Shown here: piece by piece, positions 9,146-17,619 of the stretch
Position numbering within the stretch: position 1 is the first letter of the stretch
How the letters are laid out: each line of letters starts with the position of its first letter
Source: Variovorax paradoxus
GTDB taxonomy: Bacteria > Pseudomonadota > Gammaproteobacteria > Burkholderiales > Burkholderiaceae_C
NCBI RefSeq assembly: GCF_030811855.1
Contig: NZ_JAUSRN010000001.1
Coordinates: 310,001-374,000 of the forward strand
Direction of reading: 5' to 3'
DNA length: 64,000 bases
The notes under the pieces: model-generated
The model's database searches: none
What the model was told of the DNA's origin: nothing
What the model saw: the letters and a program-made list of their open reading frames with translations, nothing else
Program-made: the position numbers and the translations under genes

Positions 9146-9174
9146 TTGACACAATGTGTCCTGTAGCCAATACT
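9146..9174 (+). promoter_or_regulatory. Sigma70-type promoter overlapped by GACAC-N3-GTGTC operator
   Basis: A TTGACA -35 box (9146-9151) is followed after 17 bases by AATACT (9169-9174), a weak -10. The inverted repeat GACAC-AAT-GTGTC (9148-9160) overlaps the -35 box. The same half-sites occur in the promoter of the MOSC operon (14963-14983). A repressor binding here would block the Bug-ACAD-CoA-transferase operon starting at 9210; the XRE-cupin regulator encoded at 12.8 kb is the best candidate. Confidence 0.55.
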
Positions 9175-9209
9175 TCTACCACCTCCTCACTTCTGCAGAA
9201 GGAAGCCCC

Positions 9210-10193
9210 ATGAAGCCCCACTCCATCAAGAAATGGCTTGTCGCCGCCGGCCTCGCCTGCCTGGCCATCACCACTGCGCTGGCCGACGAGCCGTATCCGT
9301 CAAAGCCGATCAAGCTCGTGGCGGGTTTCCCGCCAGGGGGTCCCACGGACATCATTGCGCGCGTGATTGCGCAGGGCCTCGGCAAAGAGCTCAACGGCAC
9401 GGTCATCGTTGACAACCGCGCAGGTGCCGGCGGCGTCATCGGCGCCGATGCCGTCGCCAAGTCGAAGCCGGACGGCTACACCCTGCTCGTCGCGGTGGAG
9501 TCCTCGCAGACGCGCGGGCAAGCCCTGAATCCGACGCTTTCCTATGACCAGCTCAAGGACTTTGCCTACGTCAGGAACGTCGCCAAGCAGCGCAATCTCG
9601 TCGTCGTGAATCCCGACGTGCCGGCCAACAGCATCAAGGAACTCATCGCCTACGCGAAGGCAAACCCCGGCAAGCTGAATTTCGGCGGCACCTTCGGCGC
9701 CACATCGCATATCGGCGGAACGCTGTTCGATGCACGCAACGGCACGCAGCTCACGTTCGTGAACTACAAGGGCGGCGCGCAACCCATCACCGATCTCATG
9801 GCCGGCGTGGTGCAGGTCGGCTTCTTCACCGAGGCGACAGTCGCCCAGCACATCCGGGCCGGAAAGATCAAGGCCCTTGCGGTCGCGGCGCCGGAGCGCT
9901 CGCCCGCGTTCCCGGATCTGCCCACGCTCCAGGAAGCTGGCAGCAAGCCGATCGACCTTTCGCCTTGGTTCGGCATTGCGGCGCCTGCCGGCACGCCGGG
10001 TCCCGTCGTCCAGAAGATTGCCGCGGCGCTGGACAAGGTGGTGACGAGCCCCAAGTTCCTGGCGCAGTTGGAGACGCTCGGCGCCGTTCCGGTGAAGGTG
10101 TCGACACCCGATCTGTATACCAAGCAGGTGGCCAAGGAGATCGTGTTCTGGAACGATTGGGCGAAAACGATGACGACTCCTTTGGCCCGCTGA
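9210..10193 (+). CDS. Bug family tripartite tricarboxylate transporter substrate-binding protein
   Basis: 327 residues: signal peptide MKPHSIKKWLVAAGLACLAI ending near LADEPYPSKPI, then the family motifs VAGFPPGGPTDIIAR and VIVDNRAGAGGVIGADAVAKSKPDGYTL. It is a periplasmic receptor for a carboxylate; no TctA/TctB membrane genes are near, which is normal for Burkholderiales Bug proteins. The start at 9210 has AAGGA upstream and follows the operator-bearing promoter. It is first in an operon with acyl-CoA dehydrogenase and CoA-transferase genes, so the ligand is probably a carboxylic acid that is then activated to its CoA thioester. Confidence 0.93.
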   Translation: MKPHSIKKWLVAAGLACLAITTALADEPYPSKPIKLVAGFPPGGPTDIIARVIAQGLGKELNGTVIVDNRAGAGGVIGADAVAKSKPDGYTLLVAVESSQTRGQALNPTLSYDQLKDFAYVRNVAKQRNLVVVNPDVPANSIKELIAYAKANPGKLNFGGTFGATSHIGGTLFDARNGTQLTFVNYKGGAQPITDLMAGVVQVGFFTEATVAQHIRAGKIKALAVAAPERSPAFPDLPTLQEAGSKPIDLSPWFGIAAPAGTPGPVVQKIAAALDKVVTSPKFLAQLETLGAVPVKVSTPDLYTKQVAKEIVFWNDWAKTMTTPLAR

Positions 10194-10216
10194 CCGACTG
10201 CCCGGTATTCGATCCG

Positions 10217-11419
10217 ATGAACTTCTACGACCTCTACGACGAGAGACTGCCCGCGGCGGAGCGAGCGCTCGTTCAATCCGCCGGCGACTTCTGTCGCGGC
10301 GAATTCAGCGCCCACCTCCTGGAGTCGCACGCGCAGGGCCGCGCCTACGATGCCTCATGGATCGACAGTTGGGCAAAGGAAGGCTTCCTGGGGCTTCAAA
10401 CGCCAAGGGAATTCGGCGGCCACGACGCCTCGTTTCTCTGCAAGATTCGCGTGGCGCAGACGATGGCGGAGCATGGTTTTGCCGCCGCCTTTGCCATCAA
10501 CAACCTGCAGGGCTCCGTGACTCGCGTGGCGCGCTTCGGCTCCGAGAAGCAACGTGCCGAGCTCCTCGGCGCCATGCTGGGCGGTCGAACGCTGTGCGCC
10601 CCCGCCATGTCCGAACCCGACGGCGGCAGCGATCTGGCCGCGCTGAAGACAAAGGCGCGGCGCGTGGACGGCGGATGGCTGATCAGCGGCACGAAGTCGT
10701 GGATCACCAACGGTTCGATCATCCAGTGCGCAAACCTGCTTGCAAGAGTTGAGGACTCAGTCGGCGCGGAGGCCGGCGATATCGCATCTTTTCTGGTTCC
10801 GCTGGTGGACGGGCCGACGCTGCGAAGGGATGAACTCGTCATGCCGGGCGCCCGCTCCTTCCGCCTCGCATCCCTGGTTTTCCAGGATCATTTCGTTCCC
10901 GACTGGTGTCTCTTCGACCCGCCAGGGCAGGCCTTCAAGTCTTCCATGGCATCGGTCAATGCCGCACGCGTTCATGTCGCGGCAATGTGCGTCGCCTCTG
11001 CCAGGGCGGCCTTGGCAGAGACGGTGGGCTACGCGGAATCAAGGCAAGCCTTCGGCAAGTCGCTGCTCAGGCACCAGGGGCTCGGGTGGGAGCTCGCGGA
11101 GGTCTCCCTGCGCCTGGAGGCGGCCAATGCACTCGTGCTGCGCGCAGCGATCGCCGTGCAAACAGGAAAGGCGGCTCTGACGCTGGCCGCCCAGGCAAAA
11201 AAGTTCGCCGTCGACGTCGCGGTCTGGGCACTCGACCAGTGCCAGCGTGCAATGGGCGCCACCGGCGCGAGCGCCGATCACCGCCTTGCCATGCTGTCGA
11301 GCGAAACACGGCTGGCGGCATTCGGCGACGGCACCAGCCAGATGCTTCTCGACCGCATTGCCAAGGGCCTGGCCAAAGACTACGGGCCTTCGCCTGCGCA
11401 AAAGGAATCTGATCAATGA
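10217..11419 (+). CDS. Acyl-CoA dehydrogenase
   Basis: 400 residues, normal length. The flavin/substrate motifs CAPAMSEPDGGSDLAALKT and GTKSWITNGS, and the C-terminal RQAFGKSLLRHQGLGWELAE and AMGATGAS segments, are all present. It should introduce an alpha,beta double bond into an acyl-CoA with FAD, passing electrons to ETF. The gene starts 23 bases after the Bug gene; its end overlaps the start of the CoA-transferase subunit A gene by ATGA. Together with the transferase it suggests activation and oxidation of an imported carboxylate. Confidence 0.92.
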   Translation: MNFYDLYDERLPAAERALVQSAGDFCRGEFSAHLLESHAQGRAYDASWIDSWAKEGFLGLQTPREFGGHDASFLCKIRVAQTMAEHGFAAAFAINNLQGSVTRVARFGSEKQRAELLGAMLGGRTLCAPAMSEPDGGSDLAALKTKARRVDGGWLISGTKSWITNGSIIQCANLLARVEDSVGAEAGDIASFLVPLVDGPTLRRDELVMPGARSFRLASLVFQDHFVPDWCLFDPPGQAFKSSMASVNAARVHVAAMCVASARAALAETVGYAESRQAFGKSLLRHQGLGWELAEVSLRLEAANALVLRAAIAVQTGKAALTLAAQAKKFAVDVAVWALDQCQRAMGATGASADHRLAMLSSETRLAAFGDGTSQMLLDRIAKGLAKDYGPSPAQKESDQ

Positions 11420-12077
11420 GAAATGTGGTCGTCAAGGATGCGAACGCCGCGGTAGCGGGCTTGCGCGACGGAGACACCGTGATGGTCGGCGGTTTCGGCG
11501 GCGCGGGCGTTCCGCGCGGGATGATCGAGGCGGTACTGGACCTTAAGGTGCGCGAACTGACCGTCATCTCCAACAACGCAGGCTCCGGCGGCCAGGACCT
11601 CTCGCTGTGGTTCGGTGCACGCATCGTCCGGAAGATCATTTGTTCCTATCCGCGAAGCGCGGACGTGTTCGCCGACCAATACCGGGCCGGCGATGTCGAA
11701 CTCGAACTGGTCCCGCAGGGCACGCTGGTCGAGCGCATCCGGGCCGGCGGTGCGGGCCTTGGCGGATTCCTCACTCCCACGGGTGTAGGCACCGTGTTCG
11801 AGAAGGGCAAGCAGAAGGTCGTGGTCGACGGCCGCGAGTTCCTTCTTGAGAAGCCCTTGCACGCGCAGTTCTCGCTCCTGAAGGGTCGGCAGGCCGATGC
11901 GCTCGGCAACCTGAATACAACAAGACGGCACGAAATCATTCTGTGGTGATGGCCACTGCCGCAGAGGTGGTTGCGGTGGAAGTCGACGAACTCCTGGAGC
12001 CCGGCGAGCTCGACCCCGAAGGCATCATCACTCCCTGCATCTTTGTCGACCGCGTCTTTCTCTCGAGGCTCGCATGA
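11416..12077 (+). pseudogene. CoA-transferase subunit A, broken by a one-base frameshift
   Basis: The first frame (11416-11949) gives a good ScoA/PcaI-type alpha subunit: DTVMVGGFGGAGVPRGMIEA and VISNNAGSGG, up to GRQADALGNL. Here the reading breaks: frame one continues NTTRRHEIILW and stops. The next frame resumes at 11916 with YNKTARNHSVVMATAAEVVA and runs through PGELDPEGIITPCIFVDRVF to the stop at 12075-12077, the exact expected C-terminal third. One base is missing near 11914-11915. The downstream frame overlaps the beta subunit start (ATGA), as in intact operons. Either a recent inactivating deletion or a sequencing error; the rest shows no decay. Confidence 0.85.
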
Positions 12078-12763
12078 ACTCGCTATCCAGACTGGAACTC
12101 GCGCGCCTGGTCGCACACCAGCTTCCCAAGCAAGGGTTCGTCAACCTCGGCATCGGAGCACCGACGAGCGTGGCGGACTATCTTCCCTCCGATACCTCGG
12201 TCATGCTGCATAGCGAGAACGGCATTCTCAACGTCGGTCCCAAGCCGGCCGAGGGAGAGGAAGACCTGGACCTGATCAATGCCGGGAAGATGCCCGTCAC
12301 GCTCGCCCGCGGCGGCTCTTTCTTCGATTCCAGCCTGTCGTTCTCGATGATGCGCGGAGGCCACCTCGACATCGCCATCCTCGGTGCGTTCCAGGTCTCC
12401 CAGCACGGTGACCTTGCCAACTGGACCACGGGCGATCTGAACGGTGCGCCGCCAGCCATCGGCGGAGCGATCGATCTTGCCGTGGGAGCAAAGCAGATCT
12501 GGGTGATGATGGAGCACACAACGCGCGACGCCCAGCCGCGCCTGCTCGAGCGTTGCACCTTGCCCCTCACGGCGGTCGGGGTCGTGGCCAAGGTTTTCAC
12601 GAACCTCGCGATCATCGACGTCACTGCCGATGGATTCGTCGTGCAGGCGCTTTGCGAGGGTGCAACGCTTGAGTCTGTGCAGCGGCTCACCGGAGCGCCT
12701 CTGAAGCCGGCGCCCACGCTGCGACGATTCTCTTCGAGTGGGATGCTCACGCCGCCCCTTTGA
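12074..12763 (+). CDS. CoA-transferase subunit B (3-oxoacid type)
   Basis: 229 residues. FVNLGIGAPTSVADY and SENGILNVGP contain the catalytic glutamate (Glu48) that carries the CoA thioester in family I transferases. LARGGSFFDSSLSFSMMRGGHLDIAILG is also typical. With subunit A it would move CoA from succinyl-CoA or acetyl-CoA to an acid such as a 3-oxo acid. It overlaps the end of subunit A by 4 bases and ends 40 bases from the convergent XRE regulator. Function depends on whether the frameshift in the partner gene is real. Confidence 0.9.
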   Translation: MNSLSRLELARLVAHQLPKQGFVNLGIGAPTSVADYLPSDTSVMLHSENGILNVGPKPAEGEEDLDLINAGKMPVTLARGGSFFDSSLSFSMMRGGHLDIAILGAFQVSQHGDLANWTTGDLNGAPPAIGGAIDLAVGAKQIWVMMEHTTRDAQPRLLERCTLPLTAVGVVAKVFTNLAIIDVTADGFVVQALCEGATLESVQRLTGAPLKPAPTLRRFSSSGMLTPPL

Positions 12764-12803
12764 GGCCGGAGTTCAGGCTGAGAGGCGACCCGCGCCCCAG
12801 GAC

Positions 12804-13412
12804 CTATGCGGTGGCGGCAATCACGACAAGGGCCGAAGCCGGTTCGTCGGTGAGCGCCGTGAGCTTGTGCGGAATGGTGGAGTCGAACTGCACACAGTCG
12901 CCTGGCTCCAGCTGCTCCTTGCGTGCCCCGATCTGCATCTCGATGTGGCCGGTGAGAACGAAGAGGATTTCCTCGCCCTCGTGGTGGCTCATGATCCGGC
13001 CGCGCTTCTGGGTTTTTCCCGGGCGCACGATGAATGCCCGCATCACGCGGTCGTTGCGAAGGCCCGCGACCAGCGAGAGATGCGTTGTGAGATCCCCGGC
13101 AATGGACCCGTTGCCCCGGACGATGGAAACGACGTCTTCCTCCGGCTGTTGTCCAAAGAGTCGGTCCACCGTCACGCCCAGGGCCTTGGCGATATTGAGC
13201 GCCGACTCGATCGACGGGGTGGATACGCCCCGCTCGATCTTCGACAAATAGCTGCGCGTCAGCCCTGAATCTCGAGCCAGATTCTCCAGCGTCAGTCCGC
13301 TTTGGACGCGCAGGTACTTGAGGTGTAGTGCCAAGGCTTTGAACGGGTCTGCGGCAGGCCGATCGGCTGCTCGCAACCCACTGTAAATTGCTGCGGGGCC
13401 CGATTCTGGCAC
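12804..13412 (-). CDS. XRE family regulator with C-terminal cupin domain
   Basis: 202 residues. The helix-turn-helix is near residues 28-85 (LTLENLARDSGLTRSYLSKIERGVSTPSIESALNIAKALGV), followed by a cupin beta-barrel near 125-195 (HHEGEEILFVLTGHIEM, LEPGDCVQFDSTIPHKLTAL). This class senses a small metabolite with the cupin. The start is a GTG at 13412; no better start is visible. It is the last gene of the MOSC-reductase operon and faces the CoA-transferase operon. Both operons carry the same GACAC-N3-GTGTC site at their promoters, so it is the probable regulator of both. Confidence 0.9.
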   Translation of the reverse strand: MPESGPAAIYSGLRAADRPAADPFKALALHLKYLRVQSGLTLENLARDSGLTRSYLSKIERGVSTPSIESALNIAKALGVTVDRLFGQQPEEDVVSIVRGNGSIAGDLTTHLSLVAGLRNDRVMRAFIVRPGKTQKRGRIMSHHEGEEILFVLTGHIEMQIGARKEQLEPGDCVQFDSTIPHKLTALTDEPASALVVIAATA

Positions 13413-13430
13413 GAGTGTGTTGCCCGCTGC

Positions 13431-14381
13431 CTAGATGTCGAGCACCAAGCGCGGTCCTGCGCACTCCGCAACACACACGATCACTTCATGCGTGCGCTCC
13501 TGAGCGCTCAACACCCGGTCGTGATGGATTGGCGGCCCCTCGGTCCAGCGCGTACGGCATGCGCCGCAGATGCCACCGGCGCATGACACCGATATATCGG
13601 CGTCCATCGCTTCCAACGTGGCCAGGAGTCCCACCTCGGGCCGCACTTCCATCTCGCGACCGCTCTTGGCCAGCACCACGCTGTATGGCTGCGCGTTCAG
13701 GGTTGGAACGAGCTTCGGCGCGGTAAACCGCTCCACGTGCTTGCGGCTTTCGGGCCACTCCGCGACAGCGGACCCGAATGCATCGAGCATTCCGGCGGGT
13801 CCGCAGCAAAATGCCTTTGCGTCGGCGCCAGCGCCCTCTACGATCGATCGGATGTCGGGCCGATTGACCTCGAGCGTGTTGTACAAGTGGACCCGCCCAC
13901 CCTCTACCGCCGGCTCCAGCATGTCGATCAGGCTTGGCTCGCCCATGCTGGCCCAGTGCAGCTGGTAGTTCAACTTGCCTTCACGCTCCAGCGCCAGGAT
14001 GGCCGAGACGAATGGTGTGACGCCTATGCCGCCCGCAACAAAGATGTTCATTCCGGTGGACGAGAGCTCCAGCCCGCTGCGCGGCACCGAAACACCAATG
14101 ACTTCGCCGGCACGAAGTGCGTCGTGTATGTGGCGAGACCCGCCGCGCCCCTCCTCTTCGCGCTTGACTGCTACAACGTATCTTCTGCAGTCGGCGGGAT
14201 CGTTGCACAAGGAATAGGTGCGTACGAGCCCATTGGCCAGATGGAGACCGATGTGCGCTCCGGGCCTGAAGGCAGGCAGGCGCCAGCCGTCCTGGTCAGC
14301 CAGTACCAGCCGCTTGACTCCCGGCAGGGGCACGTCGATTTCACGAACGACAGCTTGCAGATGCTTGATCGCCTTCGGCAT
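13431..14381 (-). CDS. Phthalate-dioxygenase-reductase type FMN/2Fe-2S oxidoreductase
   Basis: 316 residues with the PDR order: FMN-binding beta barrel (RTYSLC near 53-58), NAD domain (FVAGGIGVTPFVSAIL, CCGPAGMLDAF) and a C-terminal plant-type ferredoxin with CAGGICGACRTRW and a fourth Cys in IVCVAECAG. It transfers electrons from NAD(P)H through FMN to a 2Fe-2S centre and then to a partner. Relatives (VanB, PobB) feed Rieske oxygenases, but no oxygenase gene is in the operon. The gene starts one base after the MOSC gene stop, so the MOSC protein is the likely partner. Confidence 0.92.
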   Translation of the reverse strand: MPKAIKHLQAVVREIDVPLPGVKRLVLADQDGWRLPAFRPGAHIGLHLANGLVRTYSLCNDPADCRRYVVAVKREEEGRGGSRHIHDALRAGEVIGVSVPRSGLELSSTGMNIFVAGGIGVTPFVSAILALEREGKLNYQLHWASMGEPSLIDMLEPAVEGGRVHLYNTLEVNRPDIRSIVEGAGADAKAFCCGPAGMLDAFGSAVAEWPESRKHVERFTAPKLVPTLNAQPYSVVLAKSGREMEVRPEVGLLATLEAMDADISVSCAGGICGACRTRWTEGPPIHHDRVLSAQERTHEVIVCVAECAGPRLVLDI

Positions 14382-14382
14382 A

Positions 14383-14907
14383 TCACGCCCCGCGGACAGC
14401 GTCGCCCACGCGGATGACGCCGCCTTTCAGAATCCGGCAGTTGAGTCCTGATCTGTTGATCAATGGATCGAACACGGCCTTGCCGAGAATCTCCTCGATG
14501 TGGCGGCAGGGCGTGGAAAGTCGGGTGGCCTCGAGAAGCGTTTCCCCCACCCAGAACTGGCGGCCGACGAGATGATTGAGCGGCACACCTTGCACGGTCA
14601 CGTTTCTGCGATGCTCCTCGGGCAGCATCTGGATCTTTGCATCGCGCGCCAAGGCCTCAAGCGTCTCGATCTCGAAAAGCGTGATCTGCCGCCCCTCCTC
14701 CGGCTTGTGGGAGTAGAAGCCGGACTCCCGGCCGATCATGTACCTGTCCCCTTCGATGCCTTTGCCGGCCACGAGCGTCAACTGATCGAATGACTCCATG
14801 GGAAGGAAGGCTCGAGGCGTGATGTGCAGGTGTCGAACGACGCCCGTCCAGGCAGGGAGCACATCCCGTTCCGCGAGATGCGCTGGTTGGTCTGCGGCAG
14901 AAATCAT
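14383..14907 (-). CDS. MOSC domain protein (YiiM-like)
   Basis: 174 residues from the ATG at 14907, which has AAGGAGCG eight bases upstream; an earlier ATG at 14961 overlaps the -10 box and is unlikely. The MOSC hallmarks are GIEGDRY, the QITLFEIETLEAL segment, RRNVTVQGVPLNHLVG and the conserved cysteine in TPCRHIEEI. MOSC proteins bind a molybdenum cofactor with sulfido ligand and reduce N-hydroxylated compounds (YiiM, YcbX, mARC). In YcbX a ferredoxin domain is fused to MOSC; here a flavin/2Fe-2S reductase is encoded directly downstream, suggesting a two-protein version. Confidence 0.87.
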   Translation of the reverse strand: MISAADQPAHLAERDVLPAWTGVVRHLHITPRAFLPMESFDQLTLVAGKGIEGDRYMIGRESGFYSHKPEEGRQITLFEIETLEALARDAKIQMLPEEHRRNVTVQGVPLNHLVGRQFWVGETLLEATRLSTPCRHIEEILGKAVFDPLINRSGLNCRILKGGVIRVGDAVRGA

Positions 14908-14959
14908 GTTCAACGCTCCTTGATAGCGGCGGTCCGCGCCGGCCTGATGAGGAGTCGTC

Positions 14960-14983
14960 ATTATAGGACACTTTGTGTCCTAT
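14960..14983 (-). promoter_or_regulatory. Promoter of the MOSC operon with perfect 9-base inverted repeat
   Basis: Arms ATAGGACAC (14963-14971) and GTGTCCTAT (14975-14983) flank TTT. On the minus strand the inner end reads into an exact TATAAT -10 box (14960-14965), so the operator covers the -35/-10 spacer. The GACAC-N3-GTGTC core is shared with the site at 9148-9160. The placement implies repression. Confidence 0.65.
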
Positions 14984-15100
14984 CGAACACAAAAGGCATT
15001 TCACCCAGTATGCAAGGGGCTCTGACAGCGCTTCGTACCGAACTGCCTCTCCGCCGCCTCTGCCAGACAGAATCGCCGCCGAAGTGCTGGCAAGCTCTGC

Positions 15101-16699
15101 TCAAGGCTGGAAGTACAGATCCGCAAAACTCCCCCTGATGTGCTCTCCAGTTGGCGCGTAGCCACGCACTTTCTTCGCCGACACAGTAATGGCCGGATTT
15201 GCGCCCAGTTCAATGGAAGGAATGTCGCGATACACGATCTGCTGGAAATCGGTGAACAACTGTCGGCGCTTGCCTTCGTCAGTTTCGACTGCCGCGGCTT
15301 CCAACAGTCGATCGACTTCCGGATTCACGTAATGCGGCGCATTGGAGAACGGCAGCCCGATCTTGAAGTTCTTCGACCAGAACACGCGCTGCACGCCTAC
15401 TGTGGGATCGAACTGGTTCGTCAGGCTTTCCAGCGTGATGTCGAATGCTCGCTCGGTATAGGCTTTGTTGACGTAGGTCGCGAAGTCGTAGCTCTCGACC
15501 ACGGCATCGACGCCGATGCGGCCCAACGACTGGCGCACGAAGTCCGCAGCTCGCCGCTCCTGAAACGGGTTGTAGAGCACCCGCAACTTCAGGCGCGTGC
15601 CACCGGCGCCGCGCTTGAATCCCGCCGCCTCGAGCGCCGCTTCGGCTTCCTTTGGATTGAAAGGATATGGCTGGATGCTTGCGTCGTGATAGCGCGAGAT
15701 GCCCTTCCCTATCGGTGATGCCGAAGGTGTTCCATAGCCATACCACACCGTCTTCGCGAACGCATTGACATCGATGGCCTGGGCAATCGCTTTTCGCACT
15801 TCGCGCCTCTGCAACGCAGGCGTGTCCAGGTTGAAGTAGATCTGCTGATGGCTTCCGAGGTAAGGCGAGATGCGTGTGTCGATCTCGATGCCCGCCAGCT
15901 TCTTGAATCGCTCGACGTCCGAGAGTGGGATGCCACCCGTTCCGTTCGCCAGGTCGGCCGCGCCCGACTCCAGCGCAGCTGCGCGCGCCGCAGCATCGAG
16001 CACGAAGCGAACCACCACACGGTCGAGATACGGCTTGGGCTTGTCCCAGTAGTTCGGGTTGCGCTCCAGGATGATGTGGCTGCCCTGCACCCATTCCTTG
16101 AACACGAAAGGACCTGTACCTACCGGGGCGCTGTTGTATTTGTTGGACGCGATATCGGTGCCTTCGTAAAGGTGCTTCGGCACGATCGGCGATTCGGTCG
16201 AGGCCAGTGCCGTGAGCAGGAACGGCGACGGCTTGCCCAGCACGATGATTGCAGTGTGCGGATCGGGCGTCTTCACGTCCACCACATTGGCAAAGGTGCC
16301 TCGTCCTCGCGGGTGAACCTGCTTGAGCGTCAGGATCGAGAAGGCCACGTCAGCCGACGTAAAGTCCTTGCCGTCATGCCATTTCACTCCCTTGCGCAGC
16401 TCGAAGGTGTACTGCAGGCCGTCCTTGCTTAGCGACCACGCGGTGGCGAGCAGCGGCTTGGGCTTGAGGTCATAGTCATAGGTCAGCAGTCCCTCGACGA
16501 TTTTCGGACCGATCTCGGCGTTCCCGCCAGCCGTGGTCGTGAGCGGAACGAGGGAGGAAGGAACGGGGTTGATCAGCCAGGTCAATGTGCCACCTTGGCG
16601 CGGCTGGGCCGCAGCCATCAGTGAGGCAACGGAGAAAGCGGCGGCCATGGCCCATGCCGCGAAGTGCGGCATCGCCCGCGTGTAGGTCCAGCGTGTCAT
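15101..16699 (-). CDS. Oligopeptide-type ABC transporter substrate-binding protein (SBP_bac_5), paralog 1
   Basis: 532 residues with a signal peptide (MPHFAAWAMAAAFSVASLMAAAQP) and the full family 5 fold: GGTLTWLINP, KWHDGKDFTSADVAFSI, VGTGPFVFKEWVQGSH, and FDPTVGVQRVFWSKNF near the C-terminus. It binds a peptide-like or other large hydrophilic ligand in the periplasm. It follows the MetQ-like gene by 12 bases. It is clearly paralogous to the SBPs at 21.5 and 24.6 kb, sharing FDPTVG(V/I)QR and the NPEVDRLLEAAAVE-type helix. The only matching permease and ATPase set in the window is at 31.6-35.3 kb. Confidence 0.9.
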   Translation of the reverse strand: MTRWTYTRAMPHFAAWAMAAAFSVASLMAAAQPRQGGTLTWLINPVPSSLVPLTTTAGGNAEIGPKIVEGLLTYDYDLKPKPLLATAWSLSKDGLQYTFELRKGVKWHDGKDFTSADVAFSILTLKQVHPRGRGTFANVVDVKTPDPHTAIIVLGKPSPFLLTALASTESPIVPKHLYEGTDIASNKYNSAPVGTGPFVFKEWVQGSHIILERNPNYWDKPKPYLDRVVVRFVLDAAARAAALESGAADLANGTGGIPLSDVERFKKLAGIEIDTRISPYLGSHQQIYFNLDTPALQRREVRKAIAQAIDVNAFAKTVWYGYGTPSASPIGKGISRYHDASIQPYPFNPKEAEAALEAAGFKRGAGGTRLKLRVLYNPFQERRAADFVRQSLGRIGVDAVVESYDFATYVNKAYTERAFDITLESLTNQFDPTVGVQRVFWSKNFKIGLPFSNAPHYVNPEVDRLLEAAAVETDEGKRRQLFTDFQQIVYRDIPSIELGANPAITVSAKKVRGYAPTGEHIRGSFADLYFQP

Positions 16700-16711
16700 G
16701 TCTTTGTCGCT

Positions 16712-17515
16712 TCAGAAGGCCGGAATTACGGCGCCTTTGTACTTATCCTGGATGAACTTGCGAACCTCTGCCGTATGGAGCGCAGCCACCAGCTTGGCGA
16801 TGGCCGGCGAACTCACGTTGTCCTTCCGCGACGCAATGAAATTGGCATAGGGCGACTTACGGCCGTCCTCGATGAACAGAGCGTCCTTGGCCGGATCGAG
16901 CTTGGCCTCGAGCGCATAGTTGGTATTGATCAGCGCCAGATCGACGTCTGGCAGCGCCCGTGGCAGCTGGGCCGATTCGAGTTCGCGGATCACCAGCTTC
17001 TTCGGATTGGCGACGATGTCACGCGCGGTCGACTTGATGTTGGACGGGTCTTTCAGTTTGATCAGCCCCTGCTTCGCCAGCAGTGTCAGCGCCCTGCCCG
17101 AGTTCGAGGGATCGCTCGGAATGGCAATGATCGCGCTCTCCCGTAGCTCGGACGCCTTGCGGATCTTCTGCGAATAGGCACCGAAGGGCTCGATGTGCAC
17201 GTCGCTGTTCGGCACTTCAACGATGTCCGACTTCCGGTCTTTGGTGAAGGACTCCAGGTATGGACGGTTCTGGAAGAAATTGGCATCCAGCTGCTTGTCG
17301 CTCACGGCAAGGTTCGGCTGCACATAGTCGCTGAACACCTTCACCTGCAGGTCAACGCCCTGCGCCTTCAACTGCGGCCGGATGAACTCCAGGATCTCTG
17401 CGTGCGGCACGGGTGACGCGGCCACGCGCAGCGCCTCTTGCGCCTGGGCGGCAGCACCGAAACCGGTGATGGCTAGTGCCACGACGAAATAGGCGCGGCG
17501 AAATGAAAGCAACAT
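16712..17515 (-). CDS. MetQ/NlpA family substrate-binding protein without lipobox
   Basis: About 267 residues. VKVFSDYVQPNLAVSDKQLDANFFQN, GAYSQKIR and AIPSDPSNSGRALTLLAKQGLIKL are hallmark MetQ segments. It should bind methionine or a related thioether or sulfoxide. The signal peptide ends FGAAAQAQEAL with no Cys, so it is a soluble periplasmic protein rather than a lipoprotein. No MetN or MetI gene is present in the window. The ATG at 17515 is preceded by GAGGGAA; an upstream in-frame start would add 16 residues. It is transcribed ahead of the oligopeptide SBP. Confidence 0.9.
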   Translation of the reverse strand: MLLSFRRAYFVVALAITGFGAAAQAQEALRVAASPVPHAEILEFIRPQLKAQGVDLQVKVFSDYVQPNLAVSDKQLDANFFQNRPYLESFTKDRKSDIVEVPNSDVHIEPFGAYSQKIRKASELRESAIIAIPSDPSNSGRALTLLAKQGLIKLKDPSNIKSTARDIVANPKKLVIRELESAQLPRALPDVDLALINTNYALEAKLDPAKDALFIEDGRKSPYANFIASRKDNVSSPAIAKLVAALHTAEVRKFIQDKYKGAVIPAF

Positions 17516-17619
17516 GTTCGGGATTCCCTCGAGAAAAAATTTTTGTCGGACCACTTTCCTCAAGAAGGAAAGATTGGGCGTCGCAGGTTAGCCGCGACAC
17601 TTCCGGGCCCAAACAACGA

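Noticed and set aside
14908-14961. Longer start for the MOSC gene at 14961
   Set aside because: That ATG overlaps the -10 box and operator; the ATG at 14907 has an excellent AAGGAGCG site.
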